Shown: one piece after another, positions 8,370 to 16,326 of the stretch | How the letters are laid out: every line of letters begins with the position of its first letter | How positions within the stretch are numbered: position 1 is the stretch's first letter | NCBI RefSeq assembly: GCF_003628535.1 | Contig: NZ_RBCI01000003.1 | Span: forward strand, 310,001-374,000 | Length of the DNA stretch: 64,000 nt | Source of the DNA: Flavisolibacter nicotianae | GTDB lineage: Bacteria; Bacteroidota; Bacteroidia; Chitinophagales; Chitinophagaceae | Reading direction: 5' to 3' | Notes under the pieces: generated by a model | Database searches by the model: none | What the model was told of the DNA's origin: nothing | What the model saw: the letters and a program-made list of their open reading frames with translations, nothing else | Translations under genes and position numbers: made by a program

Positions 8370-9386
8370 ATGCCGCTGGGTAAAAAATATACGCCGCTGA
8401 CCTACTGGATGCTTGCGATTTTGTGCGTTTTCCTGTTTGGCGTATGCGGTTACGTGCTCATCGAAGGCTACAGCCTTTTTGATGCTTTTTACATGGCGCT
8501 GATTACCATTACGACAATTGGCTACCACGAAGTCAAGCCGCTGTCGCAGGTGGGAAGAGTGTTCAACTTTTTTTTTATCCTGACGTCTTTTACCACGTTC
8601 ACGTTTTTGCTGGCACGGATTACCCAGTACATCCTGAGCGGGGAAATGACGTTTTACCTAACCAAAAGGCGACTTATGCAAACGCTGGAAAAGATGAATA
8701 ACCACGTCGTGATTTGTGGCTTCGGACGCAACGGGCACCAGGCGGCCAAAACCCTGAAAGCACACAAGATTGATTTTGTCGTGATCGAAAAAAATACCGA
8801 AGTGATGCGGCAGCATTTTCACGACGACCGGTCGCTTGTATACCTGAGTGGCGATGCCACGGATGATGACATGCTGATCGAGGCCGGCGTGTCAAGGGCA
8901 CGGGCAGTGCTGATCACGTTGCCCGAAGATGCCGACAATGTGTTTATCGTTTTGTCGGCGCGGTCGCTTAACCCCGGCCTGCAGATCATCAGCCGGGCTT
9001 CCAACCAGAGTGCCACTGCCAAGTTGTACAAGGCCGGCGCCGACAGCGTGATCATGCCCGATGCGATCGGTGGCATGCACATGGCAACCCTGGTGTCGAA
9101 ACCGGATGTCATCGAGTTTATAGACTTCCTCTCCGGCGAGGATGGAGAGTCCATTCATATCGAAGCCGTGGACTACGAAAAGCTACCGGTCTCCATCCGC
9201 GACAAATCGCTAAAGGAAATCATGGACTGGAAGAAAACCGGAGTCAATTGCATTGGCGTTAAAGACAAGCAAGGCAAGTTCCGGATCAATCCACCCGATA
9301 GCATTGTCATTTCCAACGGCATGAAGGTAATCGTGCTGGGCACCCGCGAACAGATTGCCGAAATGCAGCGAAATGTCGGGGAGTAA
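8370..9386 (+). CDS. two-helix K+ channel with RCK (TrkA-N/TrkA-C) domains
   Basis: 338 residues. Membrane helices at about 12-31 and 62-85 flank a pore loop with filter sequence TTIGYHEV (48-55). A cytoplasmic RCK domain follows with the Rossmann motif VICGFGRNGHQ (114-124) and a TrkA-C domain (about 245-335). The architecture is that of MthK-like ligand-gated potassium channels. The filter has His where nearly all K+ channels have the last Gly of TVGYG, checked at the nucleotide level (GGC TAC CAC GAA). It stands alone in its transcript between two terminators; any link to the respiratory module is only positional. Confidence 0.88.
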   Translation: MPLGKKYTPLTYWMLAILCVFLFGVCGYVLIEGYSLFDAFYMALITITTIGYHEVKPLSQVGRVFNFFFILTSFTTFTFLLARITQYILSGEMTFYLTKRRLMQTLEKMNNHVVICGFGRNGHQAAKTLKAHKIDFVVIEKNTEVMRQHFHDDRSLVYLSGDATDDDMLIEAGVSRARAVLITLPEDADNVFIVLSARSLNPGLQIISRASNQSATAKLYKAGADSVIMPDAIGGMHMATLVSKPDVIEFIDFLSGEDGESIHIEAVDYEKLPVSIRDKSLKEIMDWKKTGVNCIGVKDKQGKFRINPPDSIVISNGMKVIVLGTREQIAEMQRNVGE

Positions 9387-9414
9387 GCTTTGTTTTTTTC
9401 GCCAGACGCTGTTT

Positions 9415-9486
9415 GGATATTTGGATAATTCGATATTGGGATATTATCTGTAACCAATATCCCAATATCGAATATCTTAATATCTA
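9415..9486. repeat. octad inverted array / bidirectional terminator
   Basis: Nine 8-nt words in register: GGATATTT, GGATAATT, CGATATTG, GGATATTA, a loop word, then CAATATCC, CAATATCG, AATATCTT, AATATCTA. The inner arms pair perfectly over 15 bp (9431-9445 with 9456-9470), extendable to 18 bp. It sits between the convergent K+ channel and trehalose synthase genes, 28 and 21 bases from their stops, and probably terminates both. AT-rich, unlike an ordinary GC-rich terminator. Confidence 0.8.
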
Positions 9487-9507
9487 ATCATTGTACTGAA
9501 ACCGGCA

Positions 9508-12500
9508 TTAGCCTGCTTGCTGCGCTGCCTGTTCTGTTTCGGCTACCGGTTCTTTTGCTTCTCCTGTGCCCAATACCATTTGCAGCATGCGAAGCGGTAT
9601 CATTACGCGGTCCGGGTGATGCATTAGTTCCTGGTTCAGCAGGTGCAGGGCATTTTCCAACAAATACGTTTGCAGCAATATTTCCAAATCGTCGTTGTTG
9701 CCGGGGACAACCTGGCTGCCGTTGATCTTTTCCAGGTAAGCTTTCAGGAAAAAGTTCGTCATGTAGTGTGCCCAGAAATCGGCAAAGGGCAGCAGTTCCG
9801 CAATCTCTTCGGTCTGCGCATGCGTCGTTGTCAAAAATCCGTCGTACGCCACGACATAGAAAGAGCGGATCATCGCGGCCACGTCACGCAGGGGCGAACG
9901 CTTTAGCCTCCGTTCGCTGTAGGCCCTGGTGGGATTGCCGCCAAAGTCGTGCAGCACGATATCCTTGCCGGTGAGGAGGATATGCGGCAGGCCGAAATTG
10001 CCGTGCACACGGATCTTCTGTACATCGAGCTTCTTGCTGTAAATGCGTTTCAAAAGGTTGGTTACCCTATCGCGTTGGCTGCTGAAGGCCAGCATGTCGT
10101 CGTGCAAAGCCTCCGGCAATGCGGCGCTTTTTTTATCCAGGTTTTGCCAGGTTTCCCTGACCAGGGACGTAAACGACGAAAACAGCGACCGCTGGTAGTG
10201 CAGCGAAAACTCTTCGGGGACAAATTCCCGCGAAAGATTTTCTGCCAGCGCCAGGTGTAGTTCGGCTGTCCGTTCGCCTACCAGTCTTGCCATTTCTGCG
10301 GCATTGGCACCCACAAATTCCTTCATTTCATCGCTCAGTTCTTCAAACGCAACCGGCTCCGTCAGGGTTCCCTGTTTCGGATAACGCTGGAGCTGGGACC
10401 GGTCCCTTGCGAGGATGCGTTCGATGTAATTGGCGATTCTTTCCTGCATGTACCGATAGCCGTCGCCGTGGTTTTCTTCGAGCAGTTCCAGCATGGCCAA
10501 TTGGAAAAACGTACTGCCCAGCCGCCATTCGATTCCGCCAACGTAGCGGGTGGTGTGCTGGAAGACTTTTTCCTCCGAGAGGTAGCGGGTGATCTCGACG
10601 TCGGGGTGAATGCCCTTGTCGACCTTGCGGTAGTATTTTAAAAAAAAGGTGTTGTCGTAAGAGAGGGCCGTATGCAATTCGCTGGTTGTATGAACCTTTG
10701 CCTTGATCTCCGGCACCTTTTCGAGGTGGGTCTTCAAAAGGTCTTTGGCTTCAAAAACAATTTCGCCGCCTGCCATGAACCGCTTGTTGTTGGCCAGGAA
10801 ACGGAAGATGGCTTCCTGGAAAGAAACGGTGTAAATGCCATCGCAAAGAAGGCCTTCTTCATTTTCGACGCGTATCCGTGCAATGATCGCTTCCGGTGCC
10901 GACGCTTCCAGTTTTCTTGCTTCCTCGCCGCTTACAAAAACAAGCGGCAGTTGATAATACTCCGGCAGGCCGCTTTCGTAGGCAACTTCGACAAGCAGAA
11001 TTTGCGCATCGCTTCCATCGACCGGCAAAGCCGTTTGGGCAACGATGGCTGTGCTGTAAATGCGTTTTCCCTTACCGGCAAACCACCGGGTCGATGCAAT
11101 ATAATCGGGCAGTACAAGATTCTGCAGGAGTTCTACCGTGTTGTCCTGCAGCAGGTGCTCCCATTGCTGTACGTTAAAATAGGGAAGCTTTTTTTCTACC
11201 CTCGTTTCCTGCTGCGGCTTTTCCAGAACGAACCACTGGTAGTCGTGCGGGCCAAGGGTGAAAAAGTAAGGACTGGACTCTTTTATGGCCGGAAAGCGGC
11301 TCTTGCTGAACGCTTCCAGCGGCACATAGCCTTTGAATTCCGACAAATCAATTTCGGCCGGCTGGGAGTATTTGGAAAGGTTTACCACAACCAGCAGGGT
11401 TTCGTCCTGGTAGCTGCGGGTAAACGCCAGGATTTTGGGATTGTCTACCGGGATAAAGGTCATGTCGCCGCGGCTGAAGGCTTTGTATTTTTTGCGCAGG
11501 TTGATGATGCGCTTCATAAACCAGAAGAGCGACGACGTATTGGCCCGCTGGGTTTCCACGTTCACCGATTCGTAGTGGTATTGCGGGTCCAGGATCACCG
11601 GCAGGTAAAGGCGTTGCGGGTTGGTGTCGGAAAAGCCGGCGTTCCTGTCGGGCGACCATTGCATGGGGGTGCGAACGCCGTCCCTGTCGCCGAGGTACAC
11701 GTTGTCGCCCATCCCGATTTCGTCGCCGTAATAAATCACCGGTGTGCCGGGCAGCGAAAAAAGCAGGGAGTTCATTAATTCAATCCGCCGCCGGTCGTTT
11801 TCCATCAAAGGTGCCAGGCGGTGGCGGATGCCCAGGTTGATCCTGGCTTTGGGGTCTTTTGCATAGACCTTGTACATGTAATCCCGTTCTTCATCGGTTA
11901 CCATTTCCAAGGTCAGTTCGTCGTGGTTGCGCAGGAAGATGGCCCACTGGCAATTTTCGGGAATGGCCGGGGTTTGGTCAAAAATATCGGTGATGGGATA
12001 GCGGTCTTCGCGTTGCAGGGCCATGAACATGCGGGGCATCACCGGGAAGTGATAGTTCATATGGCACTCGTCGCCGTTGCCAAAATACGAAGCCGAGTCT
12101 TCGGGCCACATATTGGCTTCCGCCAAAAAGCAAATACCGGGATAATGCTCGTCGATATAGGCCCGGAGTTTTTTCAGGTAAGCATGGGTCTCGGGAAGAT
12201 TTTCGCCGTTTGTGCCCTCCCGCTCGAAAAGATAGGGAACGGCGTCCAGGCGAAAGCCATCTACTCCCATGGCACACCAGTAATCGAGAACTTTGATAAT
12301 CTCTTCCTGCACCTGCGGGCTGTCGTAATTCAGGTCGGGCTGGTGGTGAAAAAAACGGTGCCAGTAATATTGCTGGGCCACCGGGTCCCAGGTCCAGTTC
12401 GACGCTTCGTAGTCGGTGAAAATGATGCGGACGTCTTTGTATTTTGTTGGGTCGTCGCTCCAGACGTAATAGTCCCGCTCGGGTGAGCCTTTCGGTGCCC

Positions 12501-12858
12501 TGCGGGCCCGCTGAAACCACGGGTGCTGGTCGGAGGTGTGGTTGACCACGAGTTCGGTAATGACCTTCAGGTTGCGCTTGTGTGCTTCGTCGAGCAGGAG
12601 CCTGAATTCCTCGATATTGCCGTAACGCGGGTTAATGGTATAATAATCGGCAATGTCATAGCCATCGTCCCTCAAGGGCGAAGGGTAGAAGGGAAGGAGC
12701 CAAATGGCGGTGACACCCAGTTCCTGCAGGTAATCCAGTTTTTGCAGCAGGCCTGCAAAATCGCCGATTCCGTCGTTGTTGCTGTCGGAAAAAGCCTTGA
12801 TGTGGAGTTCGTAGATGATAGCGTCCTTGTACCAGTGCAGTTTATCGTCTAAAACCAT
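9508..12858 (-). CDS. treS: trehalose synthase fused to maltokinase-like domain
   Basis: 1116 residues from the ATG at 12858, giving MVLDDKLHWYKDAIIYELH. The open frame runs 132 codons further upstream, but that part crosses a tRNA and a hexamer repeat and is not coding. N-terminal GH13 domain interconverting maltose and trehalose: nucleophile Asp205 (GFRLDAVP), acid/base Glu247 (FLAEANMW), Asp313 (LRNHDELT). From about residue 665 follows a maltokinase (Pep2) module with its N-cap (ASTRWFAGKGKRI). The kinase motifs deviate: HGNFGLPH (952-959) where the family usually has HGD.HLGQ, and HDFGGNP (970-976) where it has DFEGEP. The synthase is secure; kinase activity is doubtful. No glycogen/GlgE genes adjoin it. 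Confidence 0.93.
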   Translation of the reverse strand: MVLDDKLHWYKDAIIYELHIKAFSDSNNDGIGDFAGLLQKLDYLQELGVTAIWLLPFYPSPLRDDGYDIADYYTINPRYGNIEEFRLLLDEAHKRNLKVITELVVNHTSDQHPWFQRARRAPKGSPERDYYVWSDDPTKYKDVRIIFTDYEASNWTWDPVAQQYYWHRFFHHQPDLNYDSPQVQEEIIKVLDYWCAMGVDGFRLDAVPYLFEREGTNGENLPETHAYLKKLRAYIDEHYPGICFLAEANMWPEDSASYFGNGDECHMNYHFPVMPRMFMALQREDRYPITDIFDQTPAIPENCQWAIFLRNHDELTLEMVTDEERDYMYKVYAKDPKARINLGIRHRLAPLMENDRRRIELMNSLLFSLPGTPVIYYGDEIGMGDNVYLGDRDGVRTPMQWSPDRNAGFSDTNPQRLYLPVILDPQYHYESVNVETQRANTSSLFWFMKRIINLRKKYKAFSRGDMTFIPVDNPKILAFTRSYQDETLLVVVNLSKYSQPAEIDLSEFKGYVPLEAFSKSRFPAIKESSPYFFTLGPHDYQWFVLEKPQQETRVEKKLPYFNVQQWEHLLQDNTVELLQNLVLPDYIASTRWFAGKGKRIYSTAIVAQTALPVDGSDAQILLVEVAYESGLPEYYQLPLVFVSGEEARKLEASAPEAIIARIRVENEEGLLCDGIYTVSFQEAIFRFLANNKRFMAGGEIVFEAKDLLKTHLEKVPEIKAKVHTTSELHTALSYDNTFFLKYYRKVDKGIHPDVEITRYLSEEKVFQHTTRYVGGIEWRLGSTFFQLAMLELLEENHGDGYRYMQERIANYIERILARDRSQLQRYPKQGTLTEPVAFEELSDEMKEFVGANAAEMARLVGERTAELHLALAENLSREFVPEEFSLHYQRSLFSSFTSLVRETWQNLDKKSAALPEALHDDMLAFSSQRDRVTNLLKRIYSKKLDVQKIRVHGNFGLPHILLTGKDIVLHDFGGNPTRAYSERRLKRSPLRDVAAMIRSFYVVAYDGFLTTTHAQTEEIAELLPFADFWAHYMTNFFLKAYLEKINGSQVVPGNNDDLEILLQTYLLENALHLLNQELMHHPDRVMIPLRMLQMVLGTGEAKEPVAETEQAAQQAG

Positions 12859-12915
12859 ATGCGAAATTCTTGTTCCTGAATCCGCATAATTAATGTGCCA
12901 AGAATGGAAAGGGGA

Positions 12916-12951
12916 AAGGTTAAGGATAAGGTTAAGGTGAAGGTTAAGATT
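12916..12951. repeat. hexamer array, six copies
   Basis: AAGGTT, AAGGAT, AAGGTT, AAGGTG, AAGGTT, AAGATT in strict 6-nt register, preceded by two GGAAAGG words. It lies between the treS start and the tRNA-Gln terminator. It resembles the heptad arrays elsewhere in the window but has period 6 and no visible inverted partner. Confidence 0.75.
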
Positions 12952-12971
12952 GCGTGAACGGATAGAAAATG

Positions 12972-12992
12972 AAAAACCCCGCTTGTGCGGGG
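12972..12992 (-). terminator. intrinsic terminator of tRNA-Gln
   Basis: On the minus strand: GCGGGG-CCCCGC stem... read 5' to 3' as CCCCGC, loop ACAA, GCGGGG, then five T. It lies four bases beyond the tRNA 3' end. Confidence 0.85.
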
Positions 12993-12995
12993 CTT

Positions 12996-13068
12996 GTTGA
13001 GCTACAAGGATTCGAACCTTGACAGACAGAACCAAAATCTGTAGTGCTACCGTTACACCATAGCTCAA
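12996..13068 (-). tRNA. tRNA-Gln (anticodon TTG)
   Basis: 73-base cloverleaf on the minus strand. Acceptor arm TTGAGCT pairs with AGCTCAA, anticodon stem ACAGA/TCTGT encloses TTTTGGT (anticodon TTG), T arm GTTCGAATC. CCA is not encoded. A terminator follows at once. Confidence 0.95.
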
Positions 13069-13255
13069 TCCGAAAGGAGTGCAAAAATAGGGGTGGGGGA
13101 AAAACGAGCCAAAATTTTTTTTGTTTTTGTCGCCTGATCTTTTCACTTGCGTTGAATCAGTTGCGTAGATAATTTCGGCCGCGAACCGCAATGCGAACGT
13201 GACTGTTCGGACTTCATGCCAGATTGCAGTCTGTCCCCCCTTTTTCAAAAACACA

Positions 13256-13888
13256 TCACGGGAGTGTTAAATAATGTTGTCCTATTTCGTAGTCTTTTTC
13301 GAGGGCATCAATGATCGTTTGCAGGTGCGCTTCGTTGCCGATAAAATCGGCGTTCGATGCATCCACGAAAATGGTTTTCAGGTTGTGCTGCCGAATGTAG
13401 TGGGTGTACGTTTCCTGGATGCTGAAAAGATAGTCGTCGGGGATGCTTTGCTCGTAGGTGCGGCCCCGCTTGCGGATGTTTTGCTGCAGCCGTGTAACCG
13501 GCGCATGCAAATAAATTAAGATATCCGGCTGGATCAGTTGCTGGTGAATGATGTCGAAAAGCCGTTGATACAGGTTGAACTCATCCTGCGGCAGGTTGAC
13601 CTTGGCAAAAAGCAGGCACTTGGTAAAAAGGTAATCCGAGATCGTGACACTTTGGAAAAGATCACGCTGCTGCAACAGTTCTTTTAATTGTTTAAAACGC
13701 TCCGCCATGAAAAACAATTCCAGCGGGAACGCATATTGTTGGGGGCTTTCGTAAAATTTAGGAAGAAAGGGATTGTCGGCAAACTGCTCCAGGATCAGGC
13801 GGGCATTGAACCGCTCTGCCAGCAAATGTGACAGTGTTGTTTTGCCGGCGCCAATGTTCCCTTCAACAGTGATGAATGAATACTTCAT
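13256..13888 (-). CDS. deoxynucleoside kinase family protein
   Basis: 210 residues. P-loop GNIGAGKTT (10-18) and the length match the dNK (deoxyadenosine/deoxyguanosine kinase-like) family, which phosphorylates deoxynucleosides in the nucleotide salvage pathway. A lid-type arginine segment, RKRGRTYEQSIPDDY, lies near 138-152 and is typical of the family. The start at 13888 gives MKYSFITVEGNIGAGKTT. It lies 38 bases downstream of folK on the same strand, so the two are probably co-transcribed, an arrangement common in Bacteroidota. The substrate base cannot be told from sequence alone. Confidence 0.9.
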   Translation of the reverse strand: MKYSFITVEGNIGAGKTTLSHLLAERFNARLILEQFADNPFLPKFYESPQQYAFPLELFFMAERFKQLKELLQQRDLFQSVTISDYLFTKCLLFAKVNLPQDEFNLYQRLFDIIHQQLIQPDILIYLHAPVTRLQQNIRKRGRTYEQSIPDDYLFSIQETYTHYIRQHNLKTIFVDASNADFIGNEAHLQTIIDALEKDYEIGQHYLTLP

Positions 13889-13926
13889 TTGAGAGCCGGC
13901 AAAATAAAAGATGTTGCAGCAACCGC

Positions 13927-14409
13927 TCAGGAAATTTTATGCACATCCAGCCGGTCGGGGCATTCTGCCAACAGCTGCGTGATTGTTTTGTTGAGAACCG
14001 GGTGAACAAAACCAGGGGCAATTTCAGCCATCGGCACAAGAACGAACCGCCTGTTCTGGATTTGCGGGTGCGGGATGGTCAGTGTGTCGCTGCACAGCAC
14101 CGCGTGGTTGAAAAACAAGATGTCGATATCGATGATCCGCGGGCCGTAGCGTGCATCGCGTTTGCGGCCGAGGCTTTCTTCGATCTCCAAAATGATTGGC
14201 AGGAGGGCTTCAGCCGAGAGGCTGGTTTGGAGAACCAATACCTGGTTCAGGAAAGAATTTTGGTCCTCGACACCCCAGGCGGCGGTTTCATAAAGTGCGG
14301 ATTGCCGGACGATGGGGCCGCACCGGCGGCCGATTTCCGTGCGGGCAGCGGCCAAAAATGCCTTCCTGTTGCCCATGTTGCCGCCTATCAGTAAATACGC
14401 TTTGTTCAT
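13927..14409 (-). CDS. folK: 2-amino-4-hydroxy-6-hydroxymethyldihydropteridine diphosphokinase (HPPK)
   Basis: 160 residues, standard HPPK length. It transfers pyrophosphate from ATP to the pterin in folate synthesis. Visible: N-terminal YLLIGGNMGNR (5-15), LYETAAWGVEDQNSFLNQV (39-57), and the family signature RYGPRIIDIDILFF at about 87-100. The deoxynucleoside kinase gene follows on the same strand. It is divergent from sppA, with 61 bases between the starts. Confidence 0.95.
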   Translation of the reverse strand: MNKAYLLIGGNMGNRKAFLAAARTEIGRRCGPIVRQSALYETAAWGVEDQNSFLNQVLVLQTSLSAEALLPIILEIEESLGRKRDARYGPRIIDIDILFFNHAVLCSDTLTIPHPQIQNRRFVLVPMAEIAPGFVHPVLNKTITQLLAECPDRLDVHKIS

Positions 14410-14441
14410 TGTCTACACTCACTACGGCGTCAAATATCCTG

Positions 14442-14449
14442 TATTTTTG
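14442..14449 (+). promoter_or_regulatory. TATTTTTG, candidate -7 element of sppA
   Basis: Exact TAnnTTTG match 21 bases before the sppA ATG at 14471. No convincing TTG is seen 19-21 bases upstream, so this is only a candidate. Confidence 0.4.
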
Positions 14450-14470
14450 ACGTTTGAAATTTTTTGCCGC

Positions 14471-16219
14471 ATGCGAAGCTTCTTTAAAATCTTCTTTGCT
14501 TCTTTCCTTGCCCTGGTGATTTTTTCCCTGCTCGTTTTCTTTTTGCTGCTTGGTTTTTTCAGCAGTGTTACAAAAAAGAATGAGCCGGAAATTGCAGCCA
14601 AATCCGTCCTTTCCATCGACCTGGGGAAAAAGTTTAGTGAACATACCAACACCGCGCCGCTGGCTGCATTGGCCGGTGGCAACCAGCCTTCGCTTTACGA
14701 AGTGATCCGCCTGCTCCATTATGCGAAGACGGACAAAAACATCGCCGGTATTCTATTGAACATGGATGACAACGGCAACGGCTTTGCCGCGTCCAATGAA
14801 CTGCGAACGGCATTGCTTGATTTTAAATCTTCCCAAAAATTCATCATCGCCTACGGCAACACCGTTTCGCAATCCGCTTATTTTATCGGCAGCGTTGCAG
14901 ACAAAGTCTATGTCAATCCCACCGGCTCTTTCGAGTGGCTGGGTTTTCACGTTACGTTACCCTTTCTGAAGGACATGCTGGCAAAACTGGACATCCAGCC
15001 GCAGATCTTTTATGCCGGCAAATTCAAAAGCGCTACCGAAATCTTCCGCACCGATCAAATGACGCCGGAAAACCGGTTGCAAACGACGGCGTGGCTGGGA
15101 AATATCTACCGCTATTTCCTGCGCCAGACAGCCCAGGCACGGAAAGTAGATACGGCAACCCTGTACCGCCTTGCGGCAACAGCGTCGGTGCAAACACCAC
15201 AGGATGCCGTGGCCAACAAACTGGTAGATGCGACCCGCTATGACGATGAAGTGCGGACAGAGATCAAAAAACGGCTGGGGATTGGTCGCTCAGATGTCCT
15301 CAATCTTGTACCGCTCAATACCTACAGTGATGCCGTGAATATCCGCAAAGGGGGCCGCAATAAAATTGCCGTGATCTATGCCGAAGGCGATATCGTTGAT
15401 GGCACCGGCGACAACACACAAATCGGCGGCGAAAATTTCCGGGCATTGATTCGCAAGGCGAGGATGGACAAGGACGTGCGGGCTATTGTTCTGCGGGTGA
15501 ATTCCGGCGGTGGTAGCGCCCTGGCCAGTGACGTGATCTGGCGGGAACTGCAAATGGCAAAACAGGAAGACAAAAAACCCATTGTTGTCAGCATGGGCGA
15601 TGTTGCTGCTTCCGGCGGGTATTACATTTCCTGCGGTGCCGACAGTATTTTTGCCAATCCAAACACCATCACCGGTTCGATCGGGGTGTTTGGCATCATA
15701 CCAAACATGCAGGGGTTTTTCAAAAACAAGCTGGGAATCACCTTCGACGGCGTGAACACGGCGCCCTATGCCGACGCCGGATCCGTGGTGAAGCCGATGG
15801 ATGAAAAAGAACGCAGCATTATTCAGGGAAGCATCGAGCGGATCTATGGGGCATTCAAGCAGCGGGTGGCTACAGGCCGGAAACGCGATACGGTCTATGT
15901 GGAATCGATCGCACAGGGCCGGGTGTGGAGCGGGGAAGATGCACTGCGCATTGGCCTGGTGGACAGGCTGGGTAATCTTGACGATGCCATTGCCTGTGCG
16001 GCCCGCATGGCCAAGCTCACCGACTACGGGCTGAAAGAATACCCGGAAAGCGAAAACTGGCTGGAGAATATCCTCAACCGGAAAAAGCAGGAGCCGGCCG
16101 CCCTGATCAAAAATGAAATTGGTGAAGAGAACTACAAGGTGTTTGAGCAGGTGAAAAAGATTAAAGCCATGACAGGCTCGGTGCAGGCCAGGCTGCCCTT
16201 TGAAATTATTTTTAAATAA
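14471..16219 (+). CDS. sppA: signal peptide peptidase SppA, 67K type
   Basis: 582 residues from the ATG at 14471 (MRSFFKIFFASFLALVIF). One N-terminal membrane anchor (about 8-32) and two tandem S49 protease domains. The Ser-Lys dyad is visible: Lys186 in GKFKSATE in the first domain and Ser381 in DVAASGGYYIS in the second. The enzyme degrades leftover signal peptides at the inner membrane, facing the periplasm. The open frame extends into the folK region upstream, but the anchor argues for the 14471 start. A heptad array begins two bases after the stop. Confidence 0.95.
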   Translation: MRSFFKIFFASFLALVIFSLLVFFLLLGFFSSVTKKNEPEIAAKSVLSIDLGKKFSEHTNTAPLAALAGGNQPSLYEVIRLLHYAKTDKNIAGILLNMDDNGNGFAASNELRTALLDFKSSQKFIIAYGNTVSQSAYFIGSVADKVYVNPTGSFEWLGFHVTLPFLKDMLAKLDIQPQIFYAGKFKSATEIFRTDQMTPENRLQTTAWLGNIYRYFLRQTAQARKVDTATLYRLAATASVQTPQDAVANKLVDATRYDDEVRTEIKKRLGIGRSDVLNLVPLNTYSDAVNIRKGGRNKIAVIYAEGDIVDGTGDNTQIGGENFRALIRKARMDKDVRAIVLRVNSGGGSALASDVIWRELQMAKQEDKKPIVVSMGDVAASGGYYISCGADSIFANPNTITGSIGVFGIIPNMQGFFKNKLGITFDGVNTAPYADAGSVVKPMDEKERSIIQGSIERIYGAFKQRVATGRKRDTVYVESIAQGRVWSGEDALRIGLVDRLGNLDDAIACAARMAKLTDYGLKEYPESENWLENILNRKKQEPAALIKNEIGEENYKVFEQVKKIKAMTGSVQARLPFEIIFK

Positions 16220-16220
16220 A

Positions 16221-16321
16221 GAGCGATGAGTGAAGAATGATGAGAGGCGGCCGATTGTTCATCAGTTATTACGCAGCATAGTTGGTACTTCACTCCTCAC
16301 TGATTATTCATTACGCATTAC
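16221..16321. repeat. heptad array with inverted arms between sppA and ABC permease
   Basis: Left words GAGCGAT, GAGTGAA, GAATGAT, GAGAGGC (16221-16248) and right words ACTTCAC, TCCTCAC, TGATTAT, TCATTAC, GCATTAC (16287-16321), all in 7-nt register. GAGTGAAG (16228-16235) and CTTCACTC (16288-16295) are exact inverted copies. The array fills the whole intergenic gap and ends five bases before the permease ATG. Confidence 0.72.
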
Positions 16322-16326
16322 GCAAC

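Larger units (their letters stand above)
12859..13255. other. non-coding region upstream of treS holding tRNA-Gln
   Basis: Nearly 400 bases without a protein gene. It contains, from the treS side, a hexamer array (12916-12951), a terminator (12972-12992) and tRNA-Gln (12996-13068), all annotated separately. The long treS-frame extension through it is accidental. I see no further gene between 13069 and 13255. Confidence 0.75.

Noticed and set aside
12859-13254. 132-codon N-terminal extension of the treS reading frame
   Set aside because: It crosses tRNA-Gln and its terminator and a hexamer repeat; the family start MVLDDKLHWYKDAIIYE lies at 12858.
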